Shown here in pieces: positions 8,763-15,355 of a stretch of DNA of 64,000 nt. Below the pieces are notes generated by a model. That model was given only the letters and a program-made list of their open reading frames with translations, did not search any database and was not told the origin of the DNA. Made by a program: the position numbers and the translations under genes. Position 1 is the stretch's first letter. The number at the start of each line of letters is the position of its first letter. Origin of the DNA: JADLHS01 sp044225555 (GTDB lineage: Bacteria > Verrucomicrobiota > Verrucomicrobiia > Limisphaerales > JADLHS01); NCBI GenBank assembly GCA_044225555.1, contig JBGAIM010000007.1:62001-126000 (forward strand), read 5' to 3'.

Positions 8763-10145
8763 TCAGTCAGAGGTTTTTTCTGTACGACGAGCTTCCTCGC
8801 GCAACTTCCGCCACTGGTCGAGCCGGTCTTTGATCTTCTTCTCCACGCCTTGCTCGGTGGGTTCGTAGTAGCGCTTGTCTGAGCCGAGATAATCCTGCGG
8901 CACGAAATGGCCTTCGTAGTCGTGGGCGTATTTGTAGCCTTCACCGTGGCCTTGTCGCTTCGCGCCTTTGTAGCTCGCGTCGCGCAGATGTTCCGGCACG
9001 GCGAGCGTGCGACCGGACTTCACATCCTCCAGCGCGGCGTCAATCGCCACCACGGTGCTGTTGCTCTTGTTGGCGGTGGCGATGTAAATCGTCGCCTCGG
9101 CAATCGGGATGCGCGCCTCGGGCCAGCCGATGAATTCCGCCGCTTGAAACGCCGCGTTGGCCAGCACCAGCGCCATCGGGTCGGCCAAGCCCACGTCCTC
9201 CGCCGCGTGAACGACGATGCGGCGCGCGATGAAGCGCGGGTCTTCGCCGGCGTGAATCATCTTCGCGAGCCAGTAGAGCGCGGCGTCCGGGTCGCTGCCG
9301 CGCATGGATTTGATGAACGCGGAGATCGTGTCGTAATGCGCATCGCCATCGCCGTCATAAACGACCGCCTTTTTCTGGATGCTTTCTTCGGCGACTTGCA
9401 GGGTGATGCGAATCGCGCCGTCCGAGTCAGGCGGTGTGGTGAGCGCAGCGATTTCGAGCGAGTTCAACGCCTTGCGCGCATCGCCGTCGGCGAGCTTGGC
9501 GAGATGGTGCGCGGCTTCTTTCTCGATCTTGATCTTCATGTAGCCGATGCCGCGCTCGGCATCAATCAAGGCACGCGCGATCAAATCGAACAGTTCGTCC
9601 TCGCTCAACGGCTTCAACTCGAAAATCTGCGAGCGCGAGACCAGCGGTGAGTTGACGAAGAAGAAGGGATTGTGCGTCGTCGCGCCGATGAGCCGCACCA
9701 CGCCGCTTTCCACGTCGGGCAACAGCACGTCCTGCTGGGACTTGTTGAAGCGATGGATTTCGTCAATGAACAAGATGGTGGACTGGCCGGTGTTTGCGAG
9801 GCGATTGGCGGCGCCGGAGAGCACGCGGCGCATGTCGGCCACGTTGGACTCCACGCCGCTGAGGCGCTCGAACTTGCTCTTGGTCTGGCGGGCGATGATT
9901 TGCGCGAGGGAAGTTTTGCCCGTGCCGGGCGGCCCGTAGAAGAGCAGCGACTGGATGCGATCGGCCTCGATGGCGCGGCGCAGCAACTGGCCCGGCGCGA
10001 GGATGTGCGTCTGGCCGACGTATTCGTCGAGGTTGCGGGGACGCATCCGCGCGGCGAGCGGCTCGTGGCGCGTGGCGTCGGTCGCCGGATTCGAGCTGGC
10101 CGTTTCCGGCGGCGGGTTGGATGAAAACAAGTCGTCGCGCGCCAT
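8763..10145 (-). CDS. rarA: Replication-associated recombination protein A (RarA/MgsA AAA+ ATPase)
   Basis: RarA is a clamp-loader-like AAA+ ATPase that acts at stalled replication forks in the cytoplasm. The 460-residue protein has Walker A GPPGTGKT (71-78), Walker B ILFIDEIH (124-131) and the sensor segment RLIGATTHNPFF. The C-terminal tetramerisation domain has the signatures MHAGEDPRFIARR, EDVGLADP, and the C-terminal HDYEGHFVPQDYLG. The start ATG lies 6 nt after a TAGTCT -10 box, so the mRNA is probably leaderless. The 6S-like RNA gene is immediately upstream on the same strand. Confidence 0.95.
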   Translation of the reverse strand: MARDDLFSSNPPPETASSNPATDATRHEPLAARMRPRNLDEYVGQTHILAPGQLLRRAIEADRIQSLLFYGPPGTGKTSLAQIIARQTKSKFERLSGVESNVADMRRVLSGAANRLANTGQSTILFIDEIHRFNKSQQDVLLPDVESGVVRLIGATTHNPFFFVNSPLVSRSQIFELKPLSEDELFDLIARALIDAERGIGYMKIKIEKEAAHHLAKLADGDARKALNSLEIAALTTPPDSDGAIRITLQVAEESIQKKAVVYDGDGDAHYDTISAFIKSMRGSDPDAALYWLAKMIHAGEDPRFIARRIVVHAAEDVGLADPMALVLANAAFQAAEFIGWPEARIPIAEATIYIATANKSNSTVVAIDAALEDVKSGRTLAVPEHLRDASYKGAKRQGHGEGYKYAHDYEGHFVPQDYLGSDKRYYEPTEQGVEKKIKDRLDQWRKLREEARRTEKTSD

Positions 10146-10151
10146 GAATCG

Positions 10152-10180
10152 AGACTAGCAGTTGGACACGGGTTGCCCAA
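10152..10180 (-). promoter_or_regulatory. rarA promoter, probably giving a leaderless mRNA
   Basis: On the minus strand TTGGGC (-35, 10180-10175), a 17-bp spacer and TAGTCT (-10, 10157-10152) are followed after 6 nt by the rarA ATG. Initiation 6-8 nt past the -10 box would put the first transcribed base at or next to the start codon. Confidence 0.55.
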
Positions 10181-10228
10181 AAGAAAAGCGCGGTGGATTT
10201 GTTGAGTGTTGAAGGTTCTGTGCAAAAC

Positions 10229-10386
10229 AAAAAAGCCCGGCGCGCGGGCGACGGGCTTGGGAAAATAACCCCACCATTGCCGTGTGTAGCTACTCCCTTG
10301 AACATGTTTCGCAACATGTGGAGCAGAACCGGGCTGCTTTCGACTTCCAATCAAGGCCTGTCGGCCACAACCGCGGCGCCGGCTCC
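10229..10386 (-). ncRNA. ssrS: Probable 6S RNA (RNA polymerase regulator)
   Basis: On the minus strand a roughly 160-nt sequence folds as one long rod. The 5' end AGCC-GGCG-C-CGCGG (10384-10371) pairs with the 3' end CCGCG-CGCC-G-GGCT just before a run of six T (10234-10229). Pairing continues inward through GGC, GAC, GGC, TTG against CAA, GCC, GTC, GCC. A largely unpaired middle follows, and the apex is a hairpin ACATGTT-GCGA-AACATGT with a GNRA loop (10302-10319). The sequence TTCAAGGG before the 3' half of the bubble resembles known 6S RNAs. 6S RNA mimics an open promoter and binds the housekeeping RNA polymerase. A position next to rarA is known for 6S RNA in some phyla. TATACG (10397-10392) is a possible -10 box. 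No alignment was run. Confidence 0.7.
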
Positions 10387-10399
10387 GGGATCGTATAAT

Positions 10400-10630
10400 T
10401 ACGGTTCAGGGATTCAGCTACGAATCACGCACAGGGCAGGGTAAATCTGTTCCTGTTTTGCATTCCAAAGATCGGGTACGACTGAGCGTGAACCATTGCA
10501 CGCTGCGTGCCAGTACATGAACCCGCCGGGAGATTAGCTCAAGAAAATTCTCGCAAACTTTGTGTGACACGCGGGGGACAAGCGTGCGTCGGGTGAAGCC
10601 GGGACACAGACGGACGAACCGGCGGTGAGG
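10400..10630. other. Non-coding region between the 6S-like RNA and the receiver gene
   Basis: I see no gene here. A perfect 10-bp hairpin, ACGAACCGGC (10614-10623) with GCCGGTTCGT (10636-10645), straddles the 3' end of the receiver gene and could stop or stabilise its transcript. It lacks a T tract. The rest holds the upstream region of the 6S-like RNA. Confidence 0.4.
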
Positions 10631-11080
10631 TCAGGGCCGGTTCGTGAGTCTTCGCACGATGGAGCGGGCCAGCAGTTTGAACTGCGGTTTGGTCAGAAAT
10701 TCGTCCGCGCCGGCGGCAAACGCGCCCGGGCGGTATTCATCGCTGTCGCGATGCGAAAGGATGATGACCTTGGGTGGTTGCGGCAGGGACTTGAGGCGCA
10801 CGACGGTTTCCATGGCATTCTGGCCGGGGACGAACAGATCGAGCAACACGACGAACAGGTCCAGAAATACGATGTGGGGCGACAGTTCCTGCGTCATGGC
10901 CAGCGCGCCCTTGCCGGTGCGCACACAACCCACCACTTCAAAGTCGGGATGGAACGAGAGTTCCTCCCGCGCGAATTCGAGGAACGCCGCGTTGTCGTCG
11001 GCGAGCAGAATCCGGATCGGTTGCCGGAGGGCTGGTTGCTCCCGCCCGGATTCCTGGGCGGGGTGCGGATCGGTGCTCAT
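10631..11080 (-). CDS. Receiver-only response regulator with a duplicated active-site segment
   Basis: A single CheY-like receiver without an output domain (about 149 residues from ATG 11080). The frame extends to ATG 11110, but the shared upstream motif argues for 11080. The acidic pair is D28-D29, the Ser/Thr-type switch residue is in IILSHRD, and the Lys is in FLTKPQF. The phospho-acceptor strand reads FLDLFV then VLLDLFV, then PG. Seven residues are duplicated in tandem, so two Asp (D74, D81) compete for the active site. Spacing from the acidic pair favours D74, while the D-x-x-x-PG loop favours D81. It is paralogous to the next gene. The partner is unknown, and the nearby kinases are candidates. 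Confidence 0.8.
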   Translation of the reverse strand: MSTDPHPAQESGREQPALRQPIRILLADDNAAFLEFAREELSFHPDFEVVGCVRTGKGALAMTQELSPHIVFLDLFVVLLDLFVPGQNAMETVVRLKSLPQPPKVIILSHRDSDEYRPGAFAAGADEFLTKPQFKLLARSIVRRLTNRP

Positions 11081-11113
11081 GAGCCGCGCAGTGTTATCGT
11101 GAATGATCATTAC

Positions 11114-11130
11114 GGCTATCGGGGAAAACC
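11114..11130 (-). promoter_or_regulatory. Shared 17-bp upstream motif, copy 1
   Basis: Plus-strand sequence GGCTATCGGGGAAAACC ends 34 nt upstream of the receiver gene start. Copies 2 and 3 stand before the next two genes. Consensus G-S-C-Y-ATC-R-GGGAA-W-ACC. A regulator binding site or specialised promoter element is inferred. Confidence 0.5.
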
Positions 11131-11150
11131 CGAGTTGGATGAAAATGGAT

Positions 11151-11573
11151 TCAAGCGGGCAGGGCGAGCCGGCGGATCAAGGAGCGCCACTGGGCTGGGA
11201 ATTCTGATTTCGGCAAACAAACATCCGCGCCGGCCGCCAGGATGGAGGCGTACAGCTCGTCACAGTCGTGATCCGCAAGGACGAGCACCTTGGGCGGCCG
11301 CGGGAGTGCCTTCATGCGGCGGAGACTGGCGGTTTCGTGTTCCGGTTGCCAGCCGCCGAGCAGGACAACATGCGGCTTGTGATCGAGCGCCCGGCGCAGG
11401 GCTTCTTCACTGGTGCGGGCCGTGGCCACCACCTCGAATTCGGAATCCAGTTCGGTCCGAAAGCCATTGAAGAAATGCTGTTCGTCATTGGCCAGCAGCA
11501 GGCGGATGGCGCGCGGTTGGGAGGCAAAGACTCCGGCCGTGGCCGCGCTCACTGGTAGTGGATGATCACTCAA
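11151..11573 (-). CDS. Degenerate (pseudo-)receiver protein
   Basis: A 140-residue CheY-like protein clearly paralogous to the neighbouring receiver (shared LPRPPKV, AAGAD and SLIRRL segments). The phospho-acceptor Asp is replaced: the strand reads HVVLLGG, so the position is G73. The acidic pair is N29-D30 instead of DD, and the Ser/Thr after strand 4 is Ala (VLADHD). The Lys in LPKSEF remains. It therefore should not be phosphorylated in the usual way and may act as a constitutive or ligand-binding pseudo-receiver. Translation appears to begin at TTG 11573. There is no output domain. Confidence 0.75.
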   Translation of the reverse strand: MSDHPLPVSAATAGVFASQPRAIRLLLANDEQHFFNGFRTELDSEFEVVATARTSEEALRRALDHKPHVVLLGGWQPEHETASLRRMKALPRPPKVLVLADHDCDELYASILAAGADVCLPKSEFPAQWRSLIRRLALPA

Positions 11574-11607
11574 TACAGCAGTGATTCTTTCACTAATGCG
11601 AAAGCCC

Positions 11608-11624
11608 GCCTATCAGGGAAAACC
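11608..11624 (-). promoter_or_regulatory. Shared 17-bp upstream motif, copy 2
   Basis: Plus-strand GCCTATCAGGGAAAACC, ending 35 nt before the TTG start of the pseudo-receiver gene. It differs from copy 1 at three of 17 positions. Confidence 0.5.
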
Positions 11625-11653
11625 TTAGATGCCGGCGGGAGAAACCTGAGAGC

Positions 11654-11959
11654 TTACTCGGCGGAGATCAGCCCGATCCGCAGGGCGTAACGCACCAGGC
11701 CGGCCACATTGTAGATGCCCAGCCGTTCTTTCAATTGGAGGCGGTGCGTTTCCACGGTCTTCACGCTGACGCCGAGGCGGAACGCGATTTCCTTGGTGCT
11801 GTGGCCCTGGGCGATGAGTTGCAGGGTCTCGCGCTGGCGCGGCGTGAGTTCGCGCGGGGACTCAAGCGTGACTTTTTCGACCTGGCGGGGGCGGCGGCGG
11901 CCACGGGGGGCGGCCGGCGATTTTGATTTCGGCGTTTGTTCCAATGGCGCGACTCTCAT
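11654..11959 (-). CDS. Free-standing LuxR-type helix-turn-helix protein
   Basis: A 101-residue protein with a basic, disordered N-terminal 35 residues and a complete LuxR/GerE DNA-binding domain (about 37-100: LTPRQRETLQLIAQGHSTKE and the recognition helix segment SVKTVETHR). There is no receiver domain, although the C-terminal domain closely matches that of the full NarL-type regulator encoded next door, including the IGLISAE end. It may be the DNA-binding partner of the separate receivers, or a constitutive regulator derived from a complete response regulator. Start is ATG 11959. Confidence 0.8.
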   Translation of the reverse strand: MRVAPLEQTPKSKSPAAPRGRRRPRQVEKVTLESPRELTPRQRETLQLIAQGHSTKEIAFRLGVSVKTVETHRLQLKERLGIYNVAGLVRYALRIGLISAE

Positions 11960-11994
11960 GTACGTCGCCCAGTGTCACATTGACCTGACCAATC

Positions 11995-12011
11995 GGCCAT
12001 CGGGGAATACC
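11995..12011 (-). promoter_or_regulatory. Shared 17-bp upstream motif, copy 3
   Basis: Plus-strand GGCCATCGGGGAATACC, ending 36 nt before the start of the free-standing LuxR protein gene. It differs from copy 1 at two positions. Confidence 0.5.
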
Positions 12012-12047
12012 TGAAGCGCACGGCCAGTCGGCGACCCGGCCGCCACT

Positions 12048-12698
12048 TCATTCGGGAGAAATCAAGCCCACGCGCAGGGCATAGCGCACCAGACCGGCCA
12101 CGTCATAAATCTCGAGCCGGTCCATCAGTTGCGCGCGGTGGGTCTCGACGGTCTTCACACTGAGCTTTAGCGTGAAGGCGATTTCCTTCGTGCTATGCCC
12201 TTCGGCGATGAGCTGGAGGATCTCACGCTGACGGGGAGTGAGTTGTTCCAACGAACTGGGTTTGCCTTCGGTGCGGCCCAGGTAGCTCTCGATGACGTTG
12301 CGGGAAATGGTCGGGCTCAGATAGGTTTCATCCGCCATCACCGCTTTGAGGGCCAGTTCCAATTCCACGATGGCCGCGTCCTTGATGATGTAACCACTGA
12401 CGCCGGCCCGCAACGCGCGCAAGACGTATTCTTCGTTCGCGTGCATGGAGAGCATGACCACTTTCACGCCGGGGAAATCCTTGACGATGCGTTCAGCGGC
12501 TTCAAGGCCCGAGAGACCCTTCATGGTGATGTCCAGCAGCACGAAGTTGGGGAGCGCGGATTTGACGAGGGCCAGCGCCTCGCGGCCGTCGTTGGCCTCG
12601 GCCACGACTTCGACGCCGGGGAGTTTCTGGAGCAGTTCGCGGAGGCCCGCGCGCACCAGAGCATGATCGTCTGCCAGCAATACGCGAATCGGTTTCAT
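12048..12698 (-). CDS. NarL/FixJ-type response regulator
   Basis: A complete 216-residue two-component regulator: receiver domain with D10-D11, phospho-acceptor D56 (NFVLLDITMKG) and a C-terminal LuxR helix-turn-helix (about 150-214, LTPRQREILQLIAEGHSTKE). It starts 5 bp after the stop of the PAS/GAF histidine kinase, so the two form an operon and very likely a cognate pair. Target genes are unknown. The free-standing LuxR protein downstream shares its DNA-binding domain. Confidence 0.92.
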   Translation of the reverse strand: MKPIRVLLADDHALVRAGLRELLQKLPGVEVVAEANDGREALALVKSALPNFVLLDITMKGLSGLEAAERIVKDFPGVKVVMLSMHANEEYVLRALRAGVSGYIIKDAAIVELELALKAVMADETYLSPTISRNVIESYLGRTEGKPSSLEQLTPRQREILQLIAEGHSTKEIAFTLKLSVKTVETHRAQLMDRLEIYDVAGLVRYALRVGLISPE

Positions 12699-12703
12699 GC
12701 GAT

Positions 12704-15268
12704 TCAGTCGGTCCGGATTGGCCTTCGGGCTGGGAATGGAAACGAAGCGAGGAGTTCGGTGCCGCTGCCGGTGGCCGAAGTCACCGTCAACCGTCCGCCG
12801 ACCAGGGTCACGCGCTCTTCCATGCTGACGAGGCCCAGGCTGTTGCCGTGCGTTGCCCGCCGTCGCGCTTCGGCAACATCGAAGCCCTTCCCATCGTCGC
12901 GCACCGAGAGCGTAAGTCCCCCGGTCTGGCGTTGCAACTCCACATGCACGTTATGGGCGCGGGAGTGGCGGGTCACGTTGGTCAACGCCTCCTGTGCGAC
13001 GCGGAAACACGCGGTCTCGATCATCGTTGCGAACCGTTCGTCCGTGAGGTCGTGACGGAAATTCACCTGCCGGCCCGTGCTGCGCACATGCTGATCCAGC
13101 AGCCAGCGCAGGGCGGCCACCAATCCCAGGTCGTCGAGCATCGGTGGCCGCAGATTCAGCGAGAGGTTGCGCACAGTCTGGAGCAGGCGTTCAACCAGGG
13201 CGATGCTGTCGGCCACGCGCTTGGACCGGGCGGCGGGTTCCGTTTCGCGCAGGAGACTTTCGAGGTTGATCTTGGTGGCAGTGAGGGCCTGGCCGATCTC
13301 ATCGTGCAATTCGCGGGCGAGATGGCGGCGCTCGGACTCCTGGATTTCGATGAGCCGCTGCGAAAGCAGGTGCAGGCGATCGCCGGCTTCGCGCAACGCT
13401 TCCTCCGTCTGCTTGCGCTCGGTGACGTCGCGAAAGCTCCAGACGCGGCCCACGGGCCGGGCATCGAGCCATTGCGGACGCGAGTAGCGCTCAAAGACCC
13501 GGCCGTCCTTGAACTGCACCACGTCGAAGCTGTCCGCCTCCGGCGCTTCATAAAGCTGCGCCACCTTGGTGAAAAACTCCTCCGGGCGCAGCAGTTGGTC
13601 GGCAACGAACGCCAGGGCCTTCTGATCGTCGCGCGGCGCCAGCACGCTCTCCGGCAAACGCCAGAGTTCCGCGAAGCGCTGGTTGAAGTGAATGATTTTT
13701 CCGGTGCCATCCACGACCAGCAATCCGTCGGCGGTGGATTCCAGGGTCGCGCGCAGCAACGAGACCGAGAGTTTGCGCGCCTCCTCCGCGTACTTGCGGG
13801 TGGTGATGTCCAGGGAAGCGCCGTGGATGCGGACAACGCGCTGTTCGTCCGCGCTCCATTCCGGGCGATTGTAGCATTGCAACCAGCGGAACTGGCCATC
13901 CCTGGTTCGCAGCCGGAACTCCATGATTTCCGAGTGCCCGGCCAGGATGCGGTCCAGCGCCGCCTGCTGTTCGGCGCGATCCTCCGGGTGAATCAAGCTG
14001 CGGAAGCTGACCGTTGATTTGAGTTCCGCCTCGGAATAGCCGATGATTTTTTCGATGGGCTTTGTGGCCCACTCCAACTGCACGCGTTTGTCCGCATCGA
14101 CCCGGTACGCAAACGCAAAGGAGACGATGATTTCGCCCATCAACCGGTGGCGCAATTCGCTCTCCCGCAGCGCCGCCTCCTCGCGTTGCGTGGCAATGGC
14201 CACGGCGGCGGTTTGGGTGGCGACCTCGATCAGCTCCCAGTGGCGGCGGCTGGGCCGGCCCGGCGTGCGATAATAGACAGCAAAGGTGCCAAACACCCGT
14301 TGGTGGGCGTCGCAGATGGGAGAGGACCAGCAGGCACGCAGGCCGTGCGCCGCCGCGAGATCGCGCCAGTGTTCCCAGAGCGGATCCACGGCAATGTCCT
14401 CCACGATGACCGGCTCGCGTCGAAATGCCGCTGTGCCGCAGGAGCCCGCGCACGGGCCGATGGCCAGGCCGTCGACCGCCGCGATGTAACTCGCCGGCAG
14501 GCTGGGGGCTGCCCCGTGCCGGAGGTGGACTTCATCGGGATCCAGCAGCAAAACGGAGCACAACATTCCGCTCGCCTGGCTTTCAATCAGGCGCAGCAGC
14601 ACCTCGAGGGTTTCCGGGAGCGCCGCACCGGCGGCGATCATTTCCAAAACGCGTTTCTGGCCATCCAGGAGGGCTTCACCCTGTTTGCGCGAGGTGATGT
14701 CAATGCCGATTCCCGCTAGGCACAACCTGCCGTCCAGCATCGTGCGCACACCGGTAAACAAGTACGGAATGGCGTTCCCTGCGCGGTCCAGGAAATGGAT
14801 TTCCACGGTGGCGGAACCCTCCGTGAGCGCGCGGGTCATGCCGGCTTGCAGGATGGGCGCATCCGCCTCGAGGAAAAGCTTGGAGGTGTCAAAGCCCGGC
14901 AACTCCGCCGCCGTGCGTGCGGTCACCTCTTCAAAGCGGCGATTCCAACGCAGCAGGCGCTTCTGCTGGTCGACGACGTAGGCGACACCGGGCAGGCTGT
15001 TGATGAACGAGTCGAGCAGGTCGCGTTGCTGGCGGAGTTCGGCGGTGATTTGCGCCTCCTGTTTCAGATGACGATGCACGTACCAAAAAAGCAAGGCCGC
15101 CGAAATGCCCACGAACGTCAGGTCCTTCCAGGTTTCAAACAGGATCATTCCCCGGGTGTTTTGCGGGTACTGCGCGATGAGTTGATCGGAGAACAAAATC
15201 CACAGCGCTCCGGCGAGGACATAAAGCAAGCAGGCTCTCAGCGGAAGGTTTTTGGCTGGGTCACGCAT
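12704..15268 (-). CDS. PAS/GAF sensor histidine kinase (HisKA_3 type)
   Basis: An 854-residue membrane kinase. Two N-terminal hydrophobic helices (about 10-29 and 49-66) anchor it. A PAS domain (about 80-190), a GAF domain (about 205-360, with the segment GSCGTAAFRREPVIVEDIA) and two further PAS domains (about 370-490 and 500-620) follow. The dimerisation/phospho-acceptor segment is RRHLARELHDEIGQ with His near 655, and a HATPase_c domain with DDGKGFD ends the protein. HisKA_3 kinases normally phosphorylate NarL-type regulators, matching the gene 5 bp downstream. The GAF domain is strongly similar to that of the hybrid kinase upstream, so the two arose by duplication. The ligand is unknown. 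Confidence 0.93.
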   Translation of the reverse strand: MRDPAKNLPLRACLLYVLAGALWILFSDQLIAQYPQNTRGMILFETWKDLTFVGISAALLFWYVHRHLKQEAQITAELRQQRDLLDSFINSLPGVAYVVDQQKRLLRWNRRFEEVTARTAAELPGFDTSKLFLEADAPILQAGMTRALTEGSATVEIHFLDRAGNAIPYLFTGVRTMLDGRLCLAGIGIDITSRKQGEALLDGQKRVLEMIAAGAALPETLEVLLRLIESQASGMLCSVLLLDPDEVHLRHGAAPSLPASYIAAVDGLAIGPCAGSCGTAAFRREPVIVEDIAVDPLWEHWRDLAAAHGLRACWSSPICDAHQRVFGTFAVYYRTPGRPSRRHWELIEVATQTAAVAIATQREEAALRESELRHRLMGEIIVSFAFAYRVDADKRVQLEWATKPIEKIIGYSEAELKSTVSFRSLIHPEDRAEQQAALDRILAGHSEIMEFRLRTRDGQFRWLQCYNRPEWSADEQRVVRIHGASLDITTRKYAEEARKLSVSLLRATLESTADGLLVVDGTGKIIHFNQRFAELWRLPESVLAPRDDQKALAFVADQLLRPEEFFTKVAQLYEAPEADSFDVVQFKDGRVFERYSRPQWLDARPVGRVWSFRDVTERKQTEEALREAGDRLHLLSQRLIEIQESERRHLARELHDEIGQALTATKINLESLLRETEPAARSKRVADSIALVERLLQTVRNLSLNLRPPMLDDLGLVAALRWLLDQHVRSTGRQVNFRHDLTDERFATMIETACFRVAQEALTNVTRHSRAHNVHVELQRQTGGLTLSVRDDGKGFDVAEARRRATHGNSLGLVSMEERVTLVGGRLTVTSATGSGTELLASFPFPARRPIRTD

Positions 15269-15355
15269 GATGGACCATTCTCAAACCGGGGACTGCCAGA
15301 GATGGTCTTTGAACCTCAGCCGGATTGCAATCCCGGCTTCGCGGCGCGTCGGGGT

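Noticed and set aside
10229..10386. SRP (4.5S) RNA or tmRNA instead of 6S RNA
   Set aside because: The conserved GGAA/GCAG core of SRP RNA and the CCA-ending acceptor with tag frame of tmRNA are not present; the rod with a central bubble fits 6S better.
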